A stretch of 64,000 nucleotides of DNA from NCBI GenBank assembly GCA_965260935.1, contig OZ253374.1, positions 558,001-622,000 of the forward strand, given 5' to 3'. The stretch is from JBBROS01 sp965260935 (lineage in GTDB: Bacteria; Pseudomonadota; Alphaproteobacteria; Acetobacterales; Acetobacteraceae). Under the pieces are notes generated by a model. It had not been told where the DNA came from. It did not search any database and worked only from the letters and a program-made list of their open reading frames with translations. Of this stretch, positions 45,043 to 52,682 are shown one piece after another. Made by a program: the position numbers and the translations under genes. The number at the start of each line of letters is the position of its first letter. Positions within the stretch are counted from its first letter, which is position 1.

Positions 45043-46824
45043 CTACACGGCGACCGCGGACCGAGGCTCCGCCGGGGACGATGCTGCGGTCATGGCGGCG
45101 ACATCGGCCGCAGCCTCTTTCACGCCCGCGTCGCGCGCCGCCTCCAGCAATGCCCGGGCGCGCGCCGGATCAGTCTGCCCGGCCAGCCCGCGGGCAAGAT
45201 AGCGCCCGAGCATCAGCATGGCATAGGGATGCCCTTTCGCCGCAGCCTTCTCGAACCAGGCCTGGGCCGCCGAACGGTCAACGGGGATGTCGTGACCGCC
45301 GCCAAGCATCGCTCCCACGGCGAATTGCGCGCCGGCATGGTCCTTCGCAGCCGCGGCCTCGAACAAGCGCCGGGCCGCCGCATGGTCACGCGCGCCGCCG
45401 CGCCCGTTGACGAGCATTTCGGCCAGCACAACCTGCGCATCGACCATCCCGGCCTCGGCCGCACGCTCGATCCAGCGGCGTCCCTCGGCCAAATTCCCCT
45501 CCACGCCCCGGCCCTCCGCCAGCATCCGGCCATACCAGAACTGCGCGTTGACAACCCCGTCGGCGGCCCGCCGCAGCCATTCGGCGGCCCGCCGGTCGTC
45601 GCGTTCGATGCCGACGCCCTCGGCCAAACAGACGCCGAAGTTGAAGGCAGCGAGCAAGTCGCCTGAATTAGCCGCCTCCTCGAACCACTCGCGGGTGCGG
45701 ACGCGGTCCTCCGGCTTGCCGGCGCCGCTCAGCACGAGCTGGGCGAGGTTGCCGCGCGCCTGCTTGTCGCCCTGCTCGCCGGACAGGCGGAACCAACGCG
45801 CCGCCTCGTCCGGATCGCGGGCAACCCCGGCGCCGCTGAGATAAAGCATACCGAGCGCCCGGGCAGCCGCATGATGGCCGTTCTCGGCCGCACGGGTATA
45901 CCACGCGCCCGCTTCCGCGTAGTTGGGCGGCAAGTCCCCGCCTCGGGAGTAAAGGTCGCCGACCAGGGCCGCCGCCTCCGTGTCGCCGGCAAGGGCGGCC
46001 CGGCGCAGGAACGACTCGCCCTTCACGGCGTCTTTCGGCACCCCGCGCCCTTCCAGCAGCGCCAAGCCCCACCGCGCGATGCCGGAGCGGACCCCGAGCG
46101 TTGCCGCCTGCTCATACATCTTCGCCGCAGCCTCGGCGTCCGGCTCGACCCCGATCCCGGATTCCAGCAGCGTGCCCATGAGATACACGCCCAGCGGCAA
46201 CTTGGCCTGCGCGGCCTTGCCGATCTCCCGCGCCGCCCCGGCTTTGGCCTCGTCGTCTTTCGCGTCGCGCAGCATCGCCAGCCCAAGCCCAAGATGCCCT
46301 TGCGAGCACCCGGCGGCGGCGGACATCTCATACCACCGGCGCGCCCCCTCAAGGTCGCGCATGGAATCAGGGCCCGACGTCAAAAGGTAGCCCAGCAAAG
46401 CCTGTGCATCGCGCGAGCCGGCGTCGGCTGCCGCCTGGGCCCAGCGCGCGGCCAGCCCGAAGTCAGGCTCGCCAGCCCCTCCCTCAGCGAAAACAGAGAG
46501 TCCGGCGCCGTCGTCGCGCTTGCTTCCCCCGGTCAAGTACAACGCCGCGAGCACCGACTGAGACTCGACGTGGCCCGCCTCGGCAGCCCGTTGCAGCCAA
46601 CGCATCGCGTCGGAGCGGCTAGCCGGCACGCCCCGGCCTTCCAGATACGCCTTGCCGACCCAGTATTGCGCCTCCTGGTTTCCTTTCCGGGCCGCCGGGG
46701 CCAGCACCCGGAACACCTCATGCAACTGCCCAGCCTCGGCCTGGCCGAACGCGGACCTGAGACGGCGTCTCGGAAACAACGCGTTCCGGACGCGCGACCC
46801 GAACCTCATCGCGGCGCGAGCCAT
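45043..46824 (-). CDS. Sel1-repeat protein
   Basis: 593 residues made almost entirely of about 15 Sel1-like repeats of 35-40 residues (pattern A..G...A...LG..Y..G.GV..D...A..W...AA..G). It starts around residue 40 with EAQYWVGKAYLEGRGVPASR. Such solenoids scaffold protein-protein contacts. There is no signal peptide; the N-terminus is Arg-rich. It is 13 bases after hlyD in the same operon. A scaffold for the secretion or glycosylation machine is plausible but not shown by sequence. Confidence 0.88.
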   Translation of the reverse strand: MARAAMRFGSRVRNALFPRRRLRSAFGQAEAGQLHEVFRVLAPAARKGNQEAQYWVGKAYLEGRGVPASRSDAMRWLQRAAEAGHVESQSVLAALYLTGGSKRDDGAGLSVFAEGGAGEPDFGLAARWAQAAADAGSRDAQALLGYLLTSGPDSMRDLEGARRWYEMSAAAGCSQGHLGLGLAMLRDAKDDEAKAGAAREIGKAAQAKLPLGVYLMGTLLESGIGVEPDAEAAAKMYEQAATLGVRSGIARWGLALLEGRGVPKDAVKGESFLRRAALAGDTEAAALVGDLYSRGGDLPPNYAEAGAWYTRAAENGHHAAARALGMLYLSGAGVARDPDEAARWFRLSGEQGDKQARGNLAQLVLSGAGKPEDRVRTREWFEEAANSGDLLAAFNFGVCLAEGVGIERDDRRAAEWLRRAADGVVNAQFWYGRMLAEGRGVEGNLAEGRRWIERAAEAGMVDAQVVLAEMLVNGRGGARDHAAARRLFEAAAAKDHAGAQFAVGAMLGGGHDIPVDRSAAQAWFEKAAAKGHPYAMLMLGRYLARGLAGQTDPARARALLEAARDAGVKEAAADVAAMTAASSPAEPRSAVAV

Positions 46825-46837
46825 GCCAAGCCTGGCC

Positions 46838-48232
46838 TCAAGGCTCCCGCATCCCGTCCATCGCCACCGGAAGCACGCGGCTGAGCATGTAGCTCAACAC
46901 GGTGCGCTTGCCGACCTTCACGTCGGCCGTGACCGGCATGCCGGGCGAGACATGGAACCCGGGCGGCGTGTCATGCAGCTTCACGTCGTCGATGCTGATG
47001 GACGCCCGATAGAACGCCTGCCCGGATTTAGGCATCTGCTCCACCCCGCGCTGCTTCTCATCCGGATTGCCGACGAAGCTGTCCGGGCTGACGATGGTGA
47101 CGAGGCCTTCGGCATCGCCGTACTGCGTCGATGGGAACGCGTCGAACTTGATGGTCACGGGATTGCCGGGATGCACGAACCCGGCGTCGTTGCCGGCGAC
47201 GTTCACCTCGACCTTCAGCGGCGCGTCCACGGGCGTAAGGCTCATGAGTTGCTCGCCCGATTGCAGCACCGATCCAGGCGACACCTTGGCAATGTTCAGC
47301 ACCGTCGAGTCCTGGTCGGCCCGCAGCACGACCAGTTGCTCGCGGCGTTCCGCTTTCGCGAGGTTCTCCTTCGCGTCGGAGAGCTTCCGGCTCTGCTCGG
47401 TCAGGTCCTGCACGACCTGGCTGCGCCAATTCTGGTCATAGGCGTCCCGCTCGGCGGTCATGGCCGCCATGTCGCGCGCGCCCTGGGACACGGTTCCCAA
47501 GGCATTGTCCAGGCCGCGCTGCACTTCCAGCCGGCTGTCGGTCGCCGCAAGCAGGTTGATCTGGCTTCCCACCTTCAGCTTCTCGAGCTCCCGCCGCTTC
47601 TGCTCAAGGTCGTTGGCCACGGCAAGCCGCTGCTTGTAAGCGTTGACATCCGTCATCGACCGCTGGATCTGCGCCTGCAAGCTGCTGATCTTCTGGTCAT
47701 AGTTCTCCATCTTGTAGCCGCGCTCGGCCCGGCGCTGTGTAAAAATCGCTTTCTGCAGCAACGTGCTCGGGGTCGCGTCCTGCGGATTGTAGTCGGTCCC
47801 GGACGCCTCGGCCTGCAACCGGTCCACCTCGGACTGCAAGCTGCCCACCTGGCTCTTCAAGGCCGATGCGTCAGCCGTGACGAAGGTGGGGTCGAGCCGC
47901 GCCAGCACCGTTCCCTTGCGGACCTGCTGCCCTTCCTTCACGTTGATGCTCCGCACGATCGCCGTCTCGAGCGGCTGCACCACGCTCGTCGCGTTCTCGG
48001 CGACGACGCGGCCTTGCGCGGTGACCACCTTGTCGACCGGGATCAGCCCGGCGGCCGCGAAGCACGCAGCCGCGAGCGTGCAAACAACGGCCGTGATGCT
48101 TCTCGCGCCATACTGGATCGGCGTGACGGCCAGCGCCGCGGTCGGGGAATGGAACTCGAGCAGCGACGGCAGCGCCGTCGATTCCGCCCGCTTCACGGCC
48201 CGGCTCTCGCCGCGCAACGTCAAAGCACCCAT
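46838..48232 (-). CDS. HlyD-family membrane-fusion protein of type I secretion system
   Basis: Periplasmic adaptor of 464 residues from the ATG at 48232; AGGAG is seven bases ahead, and a GTG one codon upstream is also possible. The single N-terminal membrane helix is at about 43-65 (AVVCTLAAACFAAAGLIP), followed by a lipoyl/beta-barrel half (VVTAQGRVVAENATSVVQPL). A long coiled-coil hairpin spans about 105-300 and the C-terminal beta-barrel ends with MPVTADVKVGKRTVLSYM. It works with the ABC protein encoded immediately upstream, and a TolC-type outer channel must be encoded elsewhere. Confidence 0.93.
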   Translation of the reverse strand: MGALTLRGESRAVKRAESTALPSLLEFHSPTAALAVTPIQYGARSITAVVCTLAAACFAAAGLIPVDKVVTAQGRVVAENATSVVQPLETAIVRSINVKEGQQVRKGTVLARLDPTFVTADASALKSQVGSLQSEVDRLQAEASGTDYNPQDATPSTLLQKAIFTQRRAERGYKMENYDQKISSLQAQIQRSMTDVNAYKQRLAVANDLEQKRRELEKLKVGSQINLLAATDSRLEVQRGLDNALGTVSQGARDMAAMTAERDAYDQNWRSQVVQDLTEQSRKLSDAKENLAKAERREQLVVLRADQDSTVLNIAKVSPGSVLQSGEQLMSLTPVDAPLKVEVNVAGNDAGFVHPGNPVTIKFDAFPSTQYGDAEGLVTIVSPDSFVGNPDEKQRGVEQMPKSGQAFYRASISIDDVKLHDTPPGFHVSPGMPVTADVKVGKRTVLSYMLSRVLPVAMDGMREP

Positions 48233-48305
48233 CACCGAACTCCTATCACGTCAAGTCAACCATCTTGCAAAGCCACGGACGCGTCCCGGGCGGGACGGCC
48301 GCGCG

Positions 48306-50594
48306 TCAGTCTCCCTGCGCCGCGACGGACACCAAAGGCTTCTGCGCCTTGCCGCCATCCATGTGCCTGTTCTGCTGCGCCCAGAGCGTGCGATAAATAG
48401 AGCAACGCTCAAGCAGAGTCTTGTGCGGCGCCATGTCCACCACCGACCCCTTGTCCATCACCATGATCATGTCGCAGTCCAGCAACGAGGACAGGCGGTG
48501 CGAGACGATAACCATGGTCCGGCCCTTCCCGAGCCGCGTCAGGTTGGCGTTCACCAGCGCCTCGCTTTCCGGGTCCAGCGCGCTGGTGGCCTCGTCAAGG
48601 ATCATCAGCTTCGGATCGGCGATCACCGCCCTCGCGATCGCCAGCCGCTGCCGCTGCCCGCCCGAAAGATTCGCCGAGCCTTCCTCGATGAACGTGTCGT
48701 AGCCCGCGTGCAAACGCTCGATGAATTCCTCGGCGCCCGCGAGCCGTGCGGCCCTCACCACATCGTCCAGGGTAAGGCCAGGACGCCCGGCCGTGATGTT
48801 GTCGCGCACCGTGCCGCGGAACAAGAAGTTGTCCTGGAGCACTACCCCGAAGCTGCGGCGCAGATGCGTCAGGTTGATTTCCCGAAGCTCGATGCCGTCA
48901 ACCTTGAGGAACCCGTTGTACTCGCGGTTGATCCCCTGCAACAGCCGCGTGACCGTGCTCTTGCCAGACCCGCTGCGCCCGACCACCCCGAGCATCGTCC
49001 CGGCCGGGATCCTGAAGTTCACCTTGTCGAGCGCGGGCGTCTTGCTGCCAGGATAGGTGAACGTCAGATCCTGAAACTCCACCTCGCCCTTGAGCCGGGG
49101 CCGCATTCCGCCTTGCATGGCGGCTGTCTCGGTCGGGTTGTTCAGAACCATCCCGACCTGGCCGATGGAGGCGCGCACGTCCTCGAAATCCTCGATCAGC
49201 CGGGCAAGGCCGACCAGCGGCTGCGTTACGCGGGAGCCGAGCATCATGAAGGCGATCAGGCCGCCGACGGCGATCCCGGTCTGGTCGTTCAGCGCGATAT
49301 AAGCGCCGACCAGGATCACGCCCCGCTGAATGAAGCCCTCGATCGGGTTGATGATCGTCTGCGGCCAGTTCGACAAGCGTCCGCCTTGCAGCTTCAATTG
49401 CCCGGCGATGGCGCTCCGCTCGTCCCACTCCGCCTTCCGCTGCGGCTCCAGCGCCAGCGACTTGATCGTCCGGATGCCGTGCACGGTCTCGACCATGGTC
49501 GTGCCCTTGTGCGACTCGGCGTTCGTTTGCTTGCCCACCACCACCCGGAGCGCGGGCAGGAACGCCATGATGACGCCGGCGATGACCGCGGCGCAGACGA
49601 GCACGATCCACGCGAGCGTCGGCTCCATCCAGAACAGGAGCGGCAGCAGGAACACCAGCGTGAACATGTCAAGGAACGTGCCCATCAGCTTGCCGGTGAG
49701 GAACTCCCGGACCTTCCAAACCTGGGCAAGCCGGTAGTTGGTCTGCCCAGCGGGCGTCTTCTCGAAATAATCCAGCGGCAAGCCCAGCAGCCGGTTGAAC
49801 ACGTGCAGGTTCAGCTTCGCGTCGACGCGGGCCGAAACCACCTGGACGATCTCGCGCCGGGCATAGCCGAGCAGCGTCTCGTACAGCGTCGTGATGAGAA
49901 GGATCGTGCCAAGCAGGACCAGCGTCGACATGCTCCGGTGCACGACCACCCGGTCAACCACGGTCATGACCAGGAGCGGCGGCACGATCGTCAGCGCGCT
50001 CAAGGTGATCGACGCGATGCTGACATCCTTCAGCGACCTGCGCTCGAGCAGCACGAGGCCCATCAGCCAGCTCAGGTTGAACGGCTTGTCCGCGTCCGAC
50101 TGCGACCGCAGCGTGCGGATCAGCAGCGTCTCCCCGTCCCAAACGCCGGACAGCCGAAGCTCGTCAACCGGCACCGGCTCCGCACTGGCCCCGTTGCGCG
50201 GGTCCCGTAGCCAGACCACGTTCCGCTTCGCGTCGGCCCCGACCATGAGGGCGGCCGAGCCGTCGTTGAGCAGCAGGATCACCGGCGGCGGCGGGTTCTG
50301 CGCGCCCAGCAGCTTGAACAGCGACTTCCAGCGCAGCCGCTCCGCCTTCGCGTGCAACCCGGCGTCCCGCGCCCAGGCCGCCAACGACGCCGGCGACGGG
50401 ATTGCCTCGTCGAACTTGGCGCGGAAGTCAGCCGCCCGCATCTCGACGCCGTGGTGCCGCGCCGCGGCGACCACTGCCTGCAACCGCTGGTCGATCCGGC
50501 TTGCTTCGCCATCGATCGTGGCGGCGTCGATCCGTGGAACAACGACAGGATCGCCCGACGACGCCGAATCGAAGCTGTTTTCGCTCAATGCCAA
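48306..50594 (-). CDS. Type I secretion ABC transporter with inactive C39-like domain
   Basis: 762 residues. Residues 30-160 occupy the place of a C39 peptidase domain, but there is no cysteine in this stretch and the usual His segment reads AALMVGADA, so it is a peptidase-like substrate-binding domain rather than a protease. The membrane domain covers about 180-450 and the ATPase domain 490-760, with Walker A in GRSGSGKSTV near 538, LSGGQRQRLAIARA near 645 and Walker B LMILDEATSALDP near 665. The start is a TTG; another TTG two codons downstream is better spaced from AGGA. It pairs with the HlyD gene after 70 bases. Confidence 0.93.
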   Translation of the reverse strand: MALSENSFDSASSGDPVVVPRIDAATIDGEASRIDQRLQAVVAAARHHGVEMRAADFRAKFDEAIPSPASLAAWARDAGLHAKAERLRWKSLFKLLGAQNPPPPVILLLNDGSAALMVGADAKRNVVWLRDPRNGASAEPVPVDELRLSGVWDGETLLIRTLRSQSDADKPFNLSWLMGLVLLERRSLKDVSIASITLSALTIVPPLLVMTVVDRVVVHRSMSTLVLLGTILLITTLYETLLGYARREIVQVVSARVDAKLNLHVFNRLLGLPLDYFEKTPAGQTNYRLAQVWKVREFLTGKLMGTFLDMFTLVFLLPLLFWMEPTLAWIVLVCAAVIAGVIMAFLPALRVVVGKQTNAESHKGTTMVETVHGIRTIKSLALEPQRKAEWDERSAIAGQLKLQGGRLSNWPQTIINPIEGFIQRGVILVGAYIALNDQTGIAVGGLIAFMMLGSRVTQPLVGLARLIEDFEDVRASIGQVGMVLNNPTETAAMQGGMRPRLKGEVEFQDLTFTYPGSKTPALDKVNFRIPAGTMLGVVGRSGSGKSTVTRLLQGINREYNGFLKVDGIELREINLTHLRRSFGVVLQDNFLFRGTVRDNITAGRPGLTLDDVVRAARLAGAEEFIERLHAGYDTFIEEGSANLSGGQRQRLAIARAVIADPKLMILDEATSALDPESEALVNANLTRLGKGRTMVIVSHRLSSLLDCDMIMVMDKGSVVDMAPHKTLLERCSIYRTLWAQQNRHMDGGKAQKPLVSVAAQGD

Positions 50595-50764
50595 ATCCTT
50601 AAAACACGTCGCCCGAAGGCGCCTTCACGCTTGCCAGAGCCGTCCCTTAGCACGGACGCGCCGTCTATGCTCAATCATCCAGGTTAACAAATTGTTAAGC
50701 CGCAACGCTGTAGAGATGAAAAGCGCACCTTGCCGGCCTTCTGGACGCTGTTTATGAGACAAGA

Positions 50765-51301
50765 ATGGACATCAGGGCGGCGACACTGGCGGATCTCCCC
50801 GACATACAGGCGATCTACGCGCATCACGTCCTCCACGGCGCCGGCACGTTCGAGGAAACCCCGCCCAGCATCGAGGACCTGGCCGTCCGGTTCCGCGGCA
50901 TCGCCGACAAGGGCTGGTCATACCTCGTCTCGGCCGATCAGACCGGCGTCCTCGGCTATGCCTATTACGCGCAGTACCGCGACCGGTCCGCCTACCGCTA
51001 CACGGCGGAAGACAGCATCTACGTGCGCGACGACGTGCGGGGCCAGGGCGTCGGCAAGGCGCTCGTCGCCCGGCTGCTGCACGAAGCCGAAGCGGCCGGG
51101 TTCAGGCAGATGATCGCGGTCATCGGCGACTCCGAGAACATCAGCTCCATCGGCGTTCATGCCTCGCTGGGCTTTCAGCGCGCCGGGGTCTTACGCGCGT
51201 CCGGACTGAAGTTCGGGCGCTGGATCGACACGGTGTACATGCAGCGCCCGCTTGGCCGGGGCGAGGCCGACATCCCCGACGAGACCGGGCCTCAAACATA
51301 G
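50765..51301 (+). CDS. GNAT N-acetyltransferase (phosphinothricin acetyltransferase-like)
   Basis: 178 residues of GNAT fold starting MDIRAATLADLPDIQAIYAH. The acetyl-CoA-binding segment is VRDDVRGQGVGKALVARLL near residues 87-105, followed by MIAVIGDSENISSIGVHASL as in the Pat/Bar/MnaT group. It could acetylate methionine sulfoximine/phosphinothricin-type compounds or another amine; the substrate is not determinable. It is transcribed away from the type I secretion operon, with a 170-base divergent control region between. Confidence 0.85.
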   Translation: MDIRAATLADLPDIQAIYAHHVLHGAGTFEETPPSIEDLAVRFRGIADKGWSYLVSADQTGVLGYAYYAQYRDRSAYRYTAEDSIYVRDDVRGQGVGKALVARLLHEAEAAGFRQMIAVIGDSENISSIGVHASLGFQRAGVLRASGLKFGRWIDTVYMQRPLGRGEADIPDETGPQT

Positions 51302-51346
51302 CGGCCGAGCCGCCCCGCGAAGCGACGCCCAACCTGGCCATGTCCT

Positions 51347-51691
51347 TCACGCGCCGCGGTCCACGAGGCGGAAGCGGGCGGAAACCAGAGGGTCGTCCCG
51401 CAACGCCGCCGTGACGCCCGCTTGCCTGCCCGGGCTGACGACGGCCAGAACGCCATTGAACCAAGCCTCCTCCCCGGTTGCGCGCCGGCGGAACAACCGG
51501 GCAAGCGCGTCGGCCTCCGGCGACCGCCGGCAACAGCATCCGCAGCCGACCGGATGAGCGTCTCCGCCGGTTTGCAAGCGCGGCGTCAAACCCCGGATAT
51601 CGGCATCCACCAGCAGCGCCTCCCCGGCGGCCTGAGTGTCCGAAGCGCCAAAACGAAGCGGGATGCGAGCGTCGGTCCGAAGCATTCGCAT
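51347..51691 (-). CDS. Small Cys-rich conserved-looking protein
   Basis: About 114 residues, with ATG codons at 51703, 51697, 51691 and 51685; the 51691 one leaves the palindrome free and is taken. A central Cys cluster (HPVGCGCCCRRSP) contains four Cys near residues 49-53, followed by an acidic/Ala helix (EADALARLF) and a final LVSARFRLV segment. It looks like the short Cys-motif proteins that accompany metal or cobalamin metabolism genes, but no family can be named safely. It is divergent from the ArsR-methyltransferase/metH pair. Confidence 0.55.
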   Translation of the reverse strand: MRMLRTDARIPLRFGASDTQAAGEALLVDADIRGLTPRLQTGGDAHPVGCGCCCRRSPEADALARLFRRRATGEEAWFNGVLAVVSPGRQAGVTAALRDDPLVSARFRLVDRGA

Positions 51692-51692
51692 G

Positions 51693-51714
51693 GACATAAG
51701 CATAAGTTTATGTC
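51693..51714. promoter_or_regulatory. Palindromic operator candidate between small gene and ArsR-MTase
   Basis: GACATAA and TTATGTC form an exact inverted repeat separated by eight bases, including CATAAG repeats. It lies 11 bases before the ATG of the ArsR-type regulator and overlaps the possible start codons of the divergent small gene. The size and spacing suit a winged-helix dimer such as the adjacent ArsR protein. Confidence 0.55.
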
Positions 51715-51725
51715 ATGTCGAGCCG

Positions 51726-52682
51726 ATGGATGCGCTTCTCTCCGCCCTGCGAGCCTGCGCCGAGCCGACCCGGCTGCGGCTGCTTGCGTTGGCGGCGCGA
51801 GGAGCCTTCTGCGTAATGGAGTTCACCGAGATCCTCGGCCAATCCCAGCCCCGCCTGTCCCGCCACCTGAAGCTGCTGTGCGACGCGGGCGTGTTGGAGC
51901 GGGTCCGCGAAGGCCCGAACGTCTGGTTCGGGCTGCCTCCAAACGCCGAATTGGTCGAGAGCCTGCTCGCCAGGCTGCCGGACGACGACCCGGTGCTCGC
52001 CTCCGACCGGCGGGCCGCCGCCCGGGTCCTGGCGGAACGCGCGCGGGTCGCCTCCGAGCAGTTCCGGCGCGAAGGAGCGGATTGGGACGAGATGAGGGCG
52101 CTCGGCCTGCCGGCGGAGGACGTGGAAGCCGCCCTGCTCGCCCTGCTTCCGGACACGTCGCTCGGACGCGTGCTCGACATCGGCACCGGCACCGGCAGGC
52201 TGCTGGAGCTGCTCGCGCCAAGGATGCGCGCCGGGCTCGGGGTGGACGCGAGCCGGGCCATGCTGGCCTTGGCGCGTGCCCGGCTCGCCAAACCCGGTCT
52301 CAGCCATGTCTCGGTCCGCCAGGCCGACATGTATCGCCTGCCGCTCGCCGGCGCCTACGACATCGTCGTGCTGCAGATGGTGCTGCACTACGCCGAGGAC
52401 CCGGCCGCAGTCCTGGCCGAAGCGGCGCGGATGATCGAGCCGGGCGGGCGGATGGTCGTGGCCGACCTCGCCGCGCACAGCCGGGCAGCCCTCGCCGAAC
52501 GCCTGGCGCACCGATGGCAAGGCTTCTCGGACGACACGATGGGCGAGTTGCTGACAGGCGCCGGGCTTCGGCTCGGCGCATCCCGGACCGTGCCCGGCCC
52601 GATCCCCGTTCGCCTCTGGCTGGCGGCCGCTCCCGTCGCGCCCCCAGCCGATCTAGACCTGATGACAGAGGATGCCCAATGA
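51726..52682 (+). CDS. ArsR-family regulator fused to a SAM-dependent methyltransferase domain
   Basis: 318 residues from the ATG at 51726 (MDALLSALRACAEPTRLRLL). The winged helix covers about residues 1-80 with the recognition helix around SQPRLSRHLKLLCDAGVLER. It lacks the Cys-x-Cys metal motif of classic ArsR. The methyltransferase fold begins with VLDIGTGTGRLLELL at 149-163 and the SAM-acid VDAS follows near 173. It overlaps metH by four bases (ATGA). A natural reading is sensing of S-adenosylmethionine or S-adenosylhomocysteine to control methionine synthesis, as in SahR-type ArsR regulators. Whether it still methylates anything is unknown. Confidence 0.85.
   Translation: MDALLSALRACAEPTRLRLLALAARGAFCVMEFTEILGQSQPRLSRHLKLLCDAGVLERVREGPNVWFGLPPNAELVESLLARLPDDDPVLASDRRAAARVLAERARVASEQFRREGADWDEMRALGLPAEDVEAALLALLPDTSLGRVLDIGTGTGRLLELLAPRMRAGLGVDASRAMLALARARLAKPGLSHVSVRQADMYRLPLAGAYDIVVLQMVLHYAEDPAAVLAEAARMIEPGGRMVVADLAAHSRAALAERLAHRWQGFSDDTMGELLTGAGLRLGASRTVPGPIPVRLWLAAAPVAPPADLDLMTEDAQ

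Noticed and set aside
39764..50594. RTX toxin or calcium-binding repeat protein as type I secretion cargo
   Set aside because: No nonapeptide GGxGxD repeats were found in any of the cluster genes or neighbours.
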